Shown: positions 9,408 through 16,298 of the stretch, one piece after another | Position numbering within the stretch: position 1 is the first letter of the stretch | Layout of the letters: every line of letters starts with the position of its first letter | Source of the DNA: Brachybacterium sp. FME24 | GTDB lineage: Bacteria; Actinomycetota; Actinomycetes; Actinomycetales; Dermabacteraceae | Length of the DNA: 64,000 nucleotides | Assembly: GCF_014897705.1 (NCBI RefSeq) | Contig: NZ_JABUXV010000014.1 | Location: 56,739-120,738 of the forward strand | Reading direction: 5' to 3' | Made by a program: the position numbers and the translations under genes | The notes under the pieces: generated by a model | What the model saw: only the letters and a program-made list of their open reading frames with translations | Told to the model about the DNA's origin: nothing | Database searches by the model: none

Positions 9408-10510
9408 GGGCCAACGCAGCTCCGCCCCCGGCCGTGCGCCCCGGGGCAGTGACCTCCCAGGGCCTCGCCCCACCGTCCGCGACCTCGCAGTCCCCGACCC
9501 TCCGGTCCCGGCCGACGCTCTCTGCGAGGTCCCGATTCCTGACCCTTGCCACCCTGCTGACCACGGCGGTCCTCGCCGGTGCGCTGGCGACCCTGGCCTG
9601 GGGAGACCTCGGTGTGAGCGTCACGGACCTGGTCGCCGCCGCCCAGGGCGAGGCCGGCACCAAGGTCATGTTCGTGCTCGAGCGTCTCCGCGGGCCCCGC
9701 CTGCTGGTCGGCATCGGCGCAGGAGCGGCGTTCGGACTGGCCGGGGCCCTGTTCCAGACCGTCACCCGCAACCCGCTGGGCAGTCCCGACGTGATCGGTC
9801 TCGGCGCCGGCGCGGGAGCCGGGGTGGCCCTGGCGACTCTGCTCGCCCCGGGACTCATCCCCGCCCCGGTCGGCGCGGTGCTCGGCGCCGCCGTCGCGAT
9901 CGGCCTCGTGCACGTCTCGACCGGTCTGGGCTTCGCCTCACCCGCTCGCGTGATCATCACCGGCATCGGGGTCTCCGCCATGGCCCTGGCCCTGACCCAG
10001 TACGTGGTGGCGGTGGCCGTGCGCGACGCCTCCAGTCAGCTCGCCGGGTACCTCGTGGGCACCCTGAACTCCCGCAGCCTCGAGCAGGGCGCGCTGATCG
10101 GCATCGCCCTGCTGGTGCTGATTCCTGCGGTCGCGGCCCTCTCCCACGACCTGCGGATGATGGACCTCGGTGACCAGCTCGCCGACGCACTCGGCAGCAG
10201 TGCGATCCGTACCCGCACCTGGGCGATCCTGCTGTCCGCCCTGCTGGCGGCAGCAGGCGTCGCCGTCGCGGGCCCGATCGCCTTCGTAGCCCTCGCCGCC
10301 CCGCACATCGCGCGGCGGATGATCAGGATCCCAGGCCCCCACCTCGCACTGTCGGCCCTGGTGGGCGCGCTGATCATGGTGCTCGCCGACTTCACCGTCC
10401 AGCACGTGGGCCCGTTCGAGGACCTCCCCGTCGGCGTCATCACCGCCGGCGTGGGCGGCCTCTATCTGGGCTACCTGCTCCTGAGCGAATGGAAGAGGTC
10501 CGACGCATGA
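9404..10510 (+). CDS. FecCD-family siderophore ABC transporter permease, second subunit
   Basis: This 368-residue partner permease also carries the FecCD signatures TRNPLGSPDVIGLGAGA and PIAFVALAAPHIARR, with about nine hydrophobic helices. The frame is open far upstream through the first permease, but GTG 9404 is the real start. It overlaps the preceding stop (GTGA) and has AAGG eight bases before. The last codons overlap the ATPase start (ATGA), so the three membrane-complex genes are coupled. The first 45 residues are low-complexity and poorly conserved. Confidence 0.92.
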   Translation: MRANAAPPPAVRPGAVTSQGLAPPSATSQSPTLRSRPTLSARSRFLTLATLLTTAVLAGALATLAWGDLGVSVTDLVAAAQGEAGTKVMFVLERLRGPRLLVGIGAGAAFGLAGALFQTVTRNPLGSPDVIGLGAGAGAGVALATLLAPGLIPAPVGAVLGAAVAIGLVHVSTGLGFASPARVIITGIGVSAMALALTQYVVAVAVRDASSQLAGYLVGTLNSRSLEQGALIGIALLVLIPAVAALSHDLRMMDLGDQLADALGSSAIRTRTWAILLSALLAAAGVAVAGPIAFVALAAPHIARRMIRIPGPHLALSALVGALIMVLADFTVQHVGPFEDLPVGVITAGVGGLYLGYLLLSEWKRSDA

Positions 10511-11370
10511 GCACACGATCCCTCGGCTCCGTCGACACCGCACGCGCTCTCGACACCGGGCCCCCGTCGGGTCCGGACCCGGAAGCCGGAGCCTCCTCCC
10601 TGCGCTTGGCGGGGGCGACCGTCGCCTACGGCGACAAGGTCGTCCTGGAGGAGCTCGATGTCGCGGTGCCGCAGGGAGTCTTCACCGCGGTGATCGGCCC
10701 CAACGGCTGCGGCAAGTCCACGATGCTGAGGACCCTCGCCCGCACGCTGCGACCGCGCGCCGGCACGGCCCTGCTCGACGGCAGGCCGCTCGGGCGCTGG
10801 CGATCGAAAGCGATCGCCCGACGCCTCGCTCTGCTGCCTCAGGATCCCGTGGTCCCGGAGGGCATCACCGTGGGGGCGCTGGTGGCCCGAGGCCGCCACC
10901 CGTATCACTCCCCGCTGCGGCAATGGCTGCCCGGGGACCAGGCTGCGGTCGCGCAGGCGATGGTCGCCACCGGCGTCGAGCAGCTCGCGGAGGATCCGGT
11001 CAGCGGGCTCTCCGGGGGGCAGCGCCAGCGGGTGTGGATCGCGATGATCCTGGCTCAGGACACCGAGTACGTCCTGCTCGACGAGCCGACCTCGTTCCTC
11101 GACGTCTCCCATCAGATCGAGGTGCTGCACCTGTGCCAGGACATGCGCGACCAGGGCCGTACCGTCCTGACGGTGCTCCACGACCTGAACCATGCCGCCC
11201 GGTACGCGGAGCATCTGATGGTGATGGACGAGGGACGGATCGTCGCTGCCGGAGATCCTGTCGAGGTACTGACCGAGCAGCTCGTCGCGGAGGTGTTCGG
11301 CCTTCCCGCCGAGATCGCCGCGGACCCGCAGAGCGGCACACCGATGGTCGTGCCCTTGCGTCGCGACTGA
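10507..11370 (+). CDS. Siderophore ABC transporter ATP-binding protein
   Basis: This 287-residue cytoplasmic ATPase powers ferric-siderophore import. The Walker A motif GPNGCGKS is at 64-71, the ABC signature LSGGQRQR at 168-175, Walker B VLLDEP ends in Asp192-Glu193, and the H-loop is VLHDLNHA. The FepC/FhuC type is indicated by its LPQDPVVPEGITV Q-loop region. ATG 10507 overlaps the permease stop and has GGAAGAGG eight bases upstream; an in-frame ATG at 10489 lacks this support. It is the last gene of the iron-box-controlled unit. No clear terminator is visible in the following 170 bases. Confidence 0.94.
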   Translation: MSTRSLGSVDTARALDTGPPSGPDPEAGASSLRLAGATVAYGDKVVLEELDVAVPQGVFTAVIGPNGCGKSTMLRTLARTLRPRAGTALLDGRPLGRWRSKAIARRLALLPQDPVVPEGITVGALVARGRHPYHSPLRQWLPGDQAAVAQAMVATGVEQLAEDPVSGLSGGQRQRVWIAMILAQDTEYVLLDEPTSFLDVSHQIEVLHLCQDMRDQGRTVLTVLHDLNHAARYAEHLMVMDEGRIVAAGDPVEVLTEQLVAEVFGLPAEIAADPQSGTPMVVPLRRD

Positions 11371-11545
11371 CGCTCAGCCGGTGGTGATGTCCCGGTCGCC
11401 GCTCAGGCAGCGCCATCTCCGGAGCGCTTCGCCAGACCTCCCACCGATGTCAGGTCCTCCATCCTGACATGGGTGTGAGGTGCGAGTGCGGCGGTGAGCG
11501 GCCCAGCCCGTCACCCGTCGTCGACTCGTTGTCCCTGGAGGCGAC

Positions 11546-11770
11546 ATGCGATCATCGAGCATGGCCACGCGATGCGAACAGTGCGGGAACAGGATCCGAG
11601 GAAGGATCTACACCTCGGTGACCGGCAGGTACCTGTGCAGCCGGTGCGGAGCCCGCCTGCAGGGACGCACCGCGGGAGTGGTCGCGGGGGGCGGCGCCGC
11701 CGGCGGACGCAGCACCGGCGGCTGGTACGCCCGGGTCAGGAAGGCGATGGGTCGCTCGTCGAAGGGCTGA
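11546..11770 (+). CDS. Small zinc-ribbon protein
   Basis: This 74-residue protein has two CxxC knuckles (Cys10/Cys13 and Cys31/Cys34) and a Gly/Arg-rich basic C-terminus, consistent with one structural zinc and nucleic-acid or ribosome binding. The start ATG 11546 is preceded by GGAG at a spacing of five. Its last 35 bases overlap the tail of the convergent S9 peptidase gene. The arrangement CEQCGN...YLCSRCGA resembles zinc-ribbon microproteins of actinobacteria, but I do not recognise a named family. Confidence 0.55.
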   Translation: MRSSSMATRCEQCGNRIRGRIYTSVTGRYLCSRCGARLQGRTAGVVAGGGAAGGRSTGGWYARVRKAMGRSSKG

Positions 11771-13733
11771 ACACCCTGCGCCACCAGTCCAGGACCGCCT
11801 CGAAGCGTTCCACCCGGTGGCGGGGCTGCCCCGTGCGGGTGAGCTCGTGGTGCTCACCCGGGACGATCAGCATCTCGGCCGGGACGCCCTGGCGCACGAG
11901 CGCCGAGTAGTACCGCGTGCCCTGCTCGAGAGGGCAGCGCAGATCGTTCTCGGCATGGATCACGAAGGTCGGCGTGCGCACGCCGGCGATCGCTGCGAAG
12001 GCGCTCTGGCGGGCGATGTCCTCCGGGTCCGTCCCGATGTACTCGTCGCCGAAGTAGCTGCCGATGTCGCTGGTGCCCTGGAAGCTCATCGGGTCCAGGA
12101 ATCCCCGCTCCACGATCGCCCCGCGGAAGCGGTGATCGTGCGCGATCGTCCACGCGGTGAGGTAGCCGCCGTAAGAGCCGCCCATGATGCCCAGGCGCTC
12201 CGGATCGAGGCGCTCGTCGGCCGCCAGGGCGCCCTCGAGCAGATCGATCACGTCCTCGAAATCCACCGTGCCGAACGCCCCGCGCAGCGCTCGAGCGTGG
12301 TCGCGGCCATAGCCTGCCGAGCCGCGCGGATTGCCGTAGACGACCGCATAGCCCTCGGCCACGAGCGTCTGCACCTCGTCGAACACGCTCACGCCGTACG
12401 CCGCGTGCGGGCCGCCGTGGATCATCAGGATCGTCGGGAACGGACCGGTCCCGTACGGGACCGCCGTCCAGCCATGGACCGGGTACCCGCTGCGGCCGGT
12501 GATCTCCAGCTCCCGGGGCCGTACGAGGCCGAGGGCGCGCAGGTCAGCGGCCGTGTCCACGAGTGTGCGCGACGGGCCGTCGTCGGCGGCCAGGATCAGG
12601 GCTCCTGCGGTGTCCGGGCGTGCGACGGCGGCGAGCACCGTGTCACCGGCGGCGGCGTACCCCTGCACCTCGATCTCTCCGTCCAGCACCGGACGCACCT
12701 CACCGTCCCGCGTGATGCGCAGCAGGTGGACGCGGCCGCGGCGGGGCGATCCCAGCAGCACGTCCTGCCCGATCGGCACGAGCCGGCCGCCGAGCTCGAG
12801 CGCCTCGGGATCGATGACGCGACGGGGGCCGTCCGCCTCCAGCAGCCACAGCGCGAGGTCCGGGGCGACGGAGTCCCGCCCGTTCCCGGGGCGGGAGGCG
12901 AGGAGTGCTGTGGTGCCGTCGCCGAGCAGAGCCATGTCGCCGATCCGGAACCCGTCCTCCCGTTCCAGCAGCACCGTCTCCTTGCCGCCGTCCAGCGGCA
13001 GGGAGATGAGTTCCGTGCGCAGGTCACGGAGTGATTCCTCGTACGCTTCTCGCACGGTGAGGATCGCGGAGCCATCCGCCGAGAAGACGATCGTGCTGTG
13101 CTCGGCGGGGGTGTCGGTGAGCTGACGGGCCTGGTGCGGCACGGCGGGGGTGGCTGTGAGCGCGGTGCTCGGGTGCGGGGCCAGCGGGTAGGCGGGCTCG
13201 GCGTCCACGGGCGCGGACCCCACGAGGAACACCTGGGTGGGGCGATCGGTCGAGAAGCCGACGCCGTCGGCGTGCCAGCGCAGCCCGGTGATGCGGCGCG
13301 GGGCCTCCGCAGCGGCGTCGAGACCAGCGACGCTGCCATAGCGGCCGGGCTCCGCGACCCGGGCGATGAATGCCAGGTGGGAGCCGTCCGGGGACCAGGC
13401 GACCTCGCCGACGCCGAGCAGCTGATCGGTGAGCTGGAGCGGCTCCCCGCCGCGGGCGTCGAGCAGGTGCAGCTGGGGCCGATCCCGGGCGTCGGGCCGC
13501 AGGAAGGCGATCGTGGTGCCATCGGGCGAGAGCTGCGGGGAGGTGTCCGCGATGCCCCGGGTCAGGCGCCGAGGGGGTGCCGCGCCGTCCGTGAGATCGA
13601 TCCTCCAGAGCTGCCCGACGGCGCGGTTCGCGCGCACATCGGGCCGGGAGGAGGAGTACACCGCGAAGGAGCCGTCGGGGGCGAGTGACGGGCGGGAGAG
13701 CGAGGTCAGGAGCTCGATGTCGAGGGGCTGCAC
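11736..13733 (-). CDS. S9 family (prolyl oligopeptidase-type) serine peptidase
   Basis: This 665-residue enzyme has an N-terminal beta-propeller (WD40-like repeats such as RPSLAPDGSFAVYSS and SPDGSHLAFIA) and a C-terminal alpha/beta-hydrolase domain. The catalytic triad is readable: GGSYGG with Ser520, HAENDLRCP with Asp597, and His628/629 in PGEHHELTR. This fits acylaminoacyl-peptidase or dipeptidyl-peptidase members. No signal peptide is seen, so it is probably cytoplasmic. GTG 13733 is preferred over the in-frame ATG 13853. The family's LDIELLTSLSRPSLAPDG begins right there, and a -10-like TAGCTT lies seven bases upstream, suggesting a leaderless transcript. Confidence 0.9.
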   Translation of the reverse strand: MQPLDIELLTSLSRPSLAPDGSFAVYSSSRPDVRANRAVGQLWRIDLTDGAAPPRRLTRGIADTSPQLSPDGTTIAFLRPDARDRPQLHLLDARGGEPLQLTDQLLGVGEVAWSPDGSHLAFIARVAEPGRYGSVAGLDAAAEAPRRITGLRWHADGVGFSTDRPTQVFLVGSAPVDAEPAYPLAPHPSTALTATPAVPHQARQLTDTPAEHSTIVFSADGSAILTVREAYEESLRDLRTELISLPLDGGKETVLLEREDGFRIGDMALLGDGTTALLASRPGNGRDSVAPDLALWLLEADGPRRVIDPEALELGGRLVPIGQDVLLGSPRRGRVHLLRITRDGEVRPVLDGEIEVQGYAAAGDTVLAAVARPDTAGALILAADDGPSRTLVDTAADLRALGLVRPRELEITGRSGYPVHGWTAVPYGTGPFPTILMIHGGPHAAYGVSVFDEVQTLVAEGYAVVYGNPRGSAGYGRDHARALRGAFGTVDFEDVIDLLEGALAADERLDPERLGIMGGSYGGYLTAWTIAHDHRFRGAIVERGFLDPMSFQGTSDIGSYFGDEYIGTDPEDIARQSAFAAIAGVRTPTFVIHAENDLRCPLEQGTRYYSALVRQGVPAEMLIVPGEHHELTRTGQPRHRVERFEAVLDWWRRVFSPSTSDPSPS

Positions 13734-13866
13734 GCTGTCGAAGCTACCAGCGCGAATACCTGCCGGACCGGGGAACTCGGAACCTGCCGATCGCGACCGG
13801 AGAGCTCCGGGTTGTGATGCCGCGCGCACGTCGGCACCCACTCTGGCCCTCACCCTGGACGACAGG

Positions 13867-13872
13867 TAGTCT
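13867..13872 (+). promoter_or_regulatory. Candidate -10 element for the rpsF operon
   Basis: TAGTCT lies about 107 bases before the rpsF start, leaving a leader long enough for the structured element at 13924-13966. No convincing -35 was identified. Confidence 0.35.
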
Positions 13873-13923
13873 TGGCCGGTCCGTGACGTGCATCGCCGAT
13901 GCCCGGAGCGGGCGGCATGAACC

Positions 13924-13966
13924 CTCCTGCCACGGAGAGACCGTGGCCGTAGAGACCACAGGAGGT
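13924..13966 (+). promoter_or_regulatory. Possible S6:S18 autoregulatory leader of rpsF
   Basis: An outer stem can form between CCTCCT (13924-13929) and the Shine-Dalgarno AGGAGG (13961-13966). It encloses a seven-base-pair hairpin (13930-13936 with 13942-13948, loop AGAGA) and a 3' bulge that begins CCG. Known bacterial rpsF leaders use a hairpin plus a CCG-containing bulge bound by the S6:S18 complex to repress translation. The match to that known motif is inferred from layout only. Confidence 0.4.
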
Positions 13967-13978
13967 GGGTACCAGAAC

Positions 13979-14269
13979 ATGCGTAAGTACGAAATGGTCG
14001 TCATCCTCGACCCGTCCGTCGACGAACGGACCATCACCACAACTTTCGAGAAGCTCGTCCAGGTCATCCCGACCGAGGGCGGCACCATCGACAACGTCGA
14101 CGTCTGGGGCAAGCGCAAGTTCGCCTTCGAGATCGACAAGAAGTCCGAGGGCATCTACATCGTCCTGAACTTCACCGCGAAGTCGTCGACCTCGCAGGAG
14201 CTGGATCGCCAGCTCGGGCTCAACGAGTCCGTCATGCGCACCAAGGTCATGCGTCTCGACGCTGCGTGA
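13979..14269 (+). CDS. rpsF: 30S ribosomal protein S6 (bS6)
   Basis: The 96-residue bS6 partners S18 in the platform of the small subunit. The sequence MRKYEMVVILDPSVDE and the GKRKFAFEIDKKSEGIY strand are typical. ATG 13979 follows an AGGAGGT element at 13961-13967. The reading frame extends upstream but the family starts here. It is first gene of the conserved rpsF-ssb-rpsR-rplI operon. Confidence 0.97.
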   Translation: MRKYEMVVILDPSVDERTITTTFEKLVQVIPTEGGTIDNVDVWGKRKFAFEIDKKSEGIYIVLNFTAKSSTSQELDRQLGLNESVMRTKVMRLDAA

Positions 14270-14325
14270 CCTGCGCTCACTGACCCCCGCACCACACCTA
14301 CCGATCCCGGAGCAGAGGAGCACCC

Positions 14326-14892
14326 ATGGCGAATGACACCGTCATCACGGTGAACGGCAACCTCACCGCTGATCCCGAGCTGCGTTTCACGCAGTCCGGC
14401 ATCGCGGTCGCGTCGTTCACCATCGCGTCCACCCCCCGCACCTTCGACCGTCAGGCGAATGAGTGGAAGGACGGCGAGGCTCTGTTCCTGCGCTGCTCCA
14501 TCTGGCGCGACGCCGCGGAGAACGTGGCCGAGTCGCTCGAGAAGGGCTCCCGCGTGCTTGCGCAGGGACGTCTCAAGCAGCGCTCCTTCACCGACCGTGA
14601 GGGCAACAACCGTACGAGCATCGAGCTGGACGTCGACGAGATCGGCCCCTCCCTCCGCTACGCCACCGCGAAGGCCACCAAGGTCCAGCGCGGCGGCGGC
14701 GGTGGTGGCGGCCGTGGCGGCCAGGGCGGTTTCGGCGGTGGTGCCCCGCAGGGCGGTGGCCAGGGCGGCTTCGGTGGTGGTGCACCTCAGGGCGGTCAGG
14801 GCGGTTACAACAACGCGCCGCAGGGCGCCCCCGCTGCCGACCCCTGGGCCGGCGGCGGGAACCAGGGCGGGTACGACGACCCTCCCTTCTGA
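14326..14892 (+). CDS. ssb: Single-stranded DNA-binding protein
   Basis: The 188-residue SSB coats single-stranded DNA during replication and repair. An OB fold spans about residues 4-110 ([33 protein letters not shown]). A Gly/Gln-rich linker of repeated GGQGGFGGG units follows, and the tail ends DDPPF, the protein-interaction tip that is usually DDDIPF. The start has GAGGAGC upstream. The position inside the ribosomal-protein operon is the usual one for actinobacteria. Confidence 0.97.
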   Translation: MANDTVITVNGNLTADPELRFTQSGIAVASFTIASTPRTFDRQANEWKDGEALFLRCSIWRDAAENVAESLEKGSRVLAQGRLKQRSFTDREGNNRTSIELDVDEIGPSLRYATAKATKVQRGGGGGGGRGGQGGFGGGAPQGGGQGGFGGGAPQGGQGGYNNAPQGAPAADPWAGGGNQGGYDDPPF

Positions 14893-15009
14893 TCGTGAGG
14901 GCGGGCGCCGCACCGCTGTGAGGCCGTCCGCACCGATCACCGCATTTCCCTGAATTCATTCCATCCCGGGTGCATGCCCGGGCTCCCCTCAGAAAGAAGG
15001 AGCACCACG

Positions 15010-15246
15010 ATGGCCAAGCCTCCACTTCGTCCCCCGAAGAAGAAGCAGAACCCGCTGAAGGCCGCGGGAGTCGAGACCGTCGACTACAAGGACGCCGCGC
15101 TGCTGCGCAAGTTCGTCTCCGACCGCGGAAAGATCCGTGCGCGTCGGGTCACCGGCGTCACCGTCCAGGAACAGCGCAAGATCGCGAAGGCCGTGAAGAA
15201 CGCCCGCGAGATCGCCCTCCTGCCGTACTCGACTTCCGGTCGCTGA
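15010..15246 (+). CDS. rpsR: 30S ribosomal protein S18 (bS18), cysteine-free form
   Basis: This 78-residue protein pairs with S6 in the 30S platform. The core [19 protein letters not shown] and the C-terminal [10 protein letters not shown] region are typical. The N-terminus reads [13 protein letters not shown], so it has no cysteine at the positions where many bS18 proteins have zinc-binding cysteines. This is a zinc-independent type. ATG 15010 has AAGAAGGAG immediately upstream; longer starts are not supported. Confidence 0.96.
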   Translation: MAKPPLRPPKKKQNPLKAAGVETVDYKDAALLRKFVSDRGKIRARRVTGVTVQEQRKIAKAVKNAREIALLPYSTSGR

Positions 15247-15263
15247 GCGAGGAAGGGAAGCAT

Positions 15264-15734
15264 ATGACCAGCAAACTCATCCTCACCAACGAGGTCTCGG
15301 GCCTCGGCGCAGCCGGTGACGTCATCGACGTCAGGGACGGCTACGCTCGCAACTTCCTCCTGCCCCGTGGTCTCGCGACCCCGTGGACCAAGGGTGGTCA
15401 GCGTCAGCTCGACCAGATCCGCGCTGCCCGTGGCAAGCGTGCCATCGCCAGCATCGAGGAGGCCCAGTCCCTCAAGGCGACCCTCGAGTCCAAGCCCGTC
15501 GTCATCGCGGAGCGCGCCGGCGAGAACGGCCGTCTCTTCGGTGCCGTGGCCTCCAAGGAGATCGCCGCCGGTGTCAAGGCGACCTTCGACAAGGACATCG
15601 ACCGTCGCACCGTCGAGTTCCCGGCCCCGATCCGTGGGCTCGGCGAGCACAGGGCGACCGCACGTCTGCACGAGGACATCTTCGCGAACCTCGTCGTGCA
15701 GGTCGTCGCCGCCAAGGGCGCCGTCAAGGCCTGA
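15264..15734 (+). CDS. rplI: 50S ribosomal protein L9 (bL9)
   Basis: The 156-residue bL9 has its N-terminal RNA-binding domain (GDVIDVRDGYARNFLLPRG) and a C-terminal domain ending in the EDIFANLVVQVVAAKGA strand, joined by a helix. ATG 15264 follows GGAAGGG. It closes the rpsF operon. Its stop codon lies inside the first arm of the hairpin-repeat array at 15729-15908, so the array begins within the gene's last codons. Confidence 0.97.
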   Translation: MTSKLILTNEVSGLGAAGDVIDVRDGYARNFLLPRGLATPWTKGGQRQLDQIRAARGKRAIASIEEAQSLKATLESKPVVIAERAGENGRLFGAVASKEIAAGVKATFDKDIDRRTVEFPAPIRGLGEHRATARLHEDIFANLVVQVVAAKGAVKA

Positions 15735-15908
15735 TCGACGTACTGCGAGGTACGAGCGGTAGGAGATCAGGCAGTTCAATTGGGCCTGATCGACGTGCTG
15801 CGAGGTACGAGCGGTAGGAGATCAGGCAGTTCAGTTGGGCCTGATCGACGCGCTCCCGCGTAGGGAGTACGAGCGGTAGGAGATCAGGCAGTTCGATGAG
15901 GCCTGATC
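15729..15908 (+). repeat. Tandem hairpin-forming repeat array after rplI
   Basis: Three full units start at 15729, 15784 and 15839 (spacing 55, 55), and a fourth half-unit starts at 15901. Each unit is bounded by GCCTGATC and its exact reverse complement GATCAGGC (15765-15772, 15820-15827, 15882-15889). Inside, CGTAC pairs with GTACG in unit 1. In unit 2 the change to CGTGC keeps a G-U pair. Unit 3 has a longer CTCCC/GGGAG stem. The arms of neighbouring units can also pair with each other, giving two alternative folds. The array lies between the last operon gene and the terminator at 15921. Confidence 0.85.
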
Positions 15909-15920
15909 GCCCGATCCGCC

Positions 15921-15958
15921 CGAAGCCCCCGCACCGACCTGTCGGTGCGGGGGCTTCG
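15921..15958 (+). terminator. Intrinsic terminator of the rpsF-ssb-rpsR-rplI operon
   Basis: A perfect 18-base inverted repeat (15921-15938 with 15941-15958) is separated by two bases. It is very GC-rich, with little T tract, as is common for actinobacterial terminators. Confidence 0.85.
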
Positions 15959-15970
15959 TCGTGCGTGGGA

Positions 15971-15976
15971 TATCGT
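15971..15976 (+). promoter_or_regulatory. -10 element of leaderless bL12-like gene
   Basis: TATCGT lies six bases before ATG 15983 and just after the operon terminator. Confidence 0.45.
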
Positions 15977-15982
15977 CGGGGA

Positions 15983-16267
15983 ATGTTCGGACGTGCAGCT
16001 CAGCAGCGCAAGCAGATCGAGCTCCTCGAGGCGCGCGTGCGCCGGTTGGACGGTCTCGTGGACCGGCTCGCGGCGCGTGGAGGCGTGGATGAAGAGGAGC
16101 TCCTCGAACTGCGAGGGCAGGCCGGCTCAGACATCCCCGAGCCCTGCCGGTCCCTCGTCGCCGAGGGCAGGTACATCGAGGCGATCAAGGTGTACCGCGA
16201 GTTCACCGGCGCTGGCCTGAAGGAGGCGAAGGACGCGATCGACCGGTTCCGGGATCGCGGAATCTGA
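15983..16267 (+). CDS. Ribosomal protein bL12 C-terminal-like protein
   Basis: This 94-residue protein has an N-terminal coiled-coil-like helix (QIELLEARVRRLDGLVDRL). Its C-terminal segment (EGRYIEAIKVYREFTG, then LKEAKDAIDRFRD) resembles the bL12 C-terminal domain that binds translation GTPases. Similar short proteins are widespread in actinobacteria and are not ribosomal L12 itself; the function is unknown. ATG 15983 is chosen because the -10-like TATCGT lies six bases upstream and the conserved sequence begins there, while longer in-frame starts would run through the terminator. It is tandem with the permease gene. Confidence 0.75.
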   Translation: MFGRAAQQRKQIELLEARVRRLDGLVDRLAARGGVDEEELLELRGQAGSDIPEPCRSLVAEGRYIEAIKVYREFTGAGLKEAKDAIDRFRDRGI

Positions 16268-16286
16268 CGCATCGCGATCGCCGGGC

Positions 16287-16292
16287 TACCCT
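16287..16292 (+). promoter_or_regulatory. -10 element of leaderless amino-acid permease gene
   Basis: TACCCT lies six bases before GTG 16299; there is no Shine-Dalgarno sequence. Confidence 0.45.
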
Positions 16293-16298
16293 CGTGCG

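Noticed and set aside
14970..15263. Upstream extension of rplI
   Set aside because: It reads through rpsR in another phase; bL9 starts at ATG 15264 with its own ribosome-binding site.
15729..15908. Repeat array considered as a CRISPR
   Set aside because: Repeats are directly adjacent hairpin units without unique spacers of constant length, and no cas genes are present.
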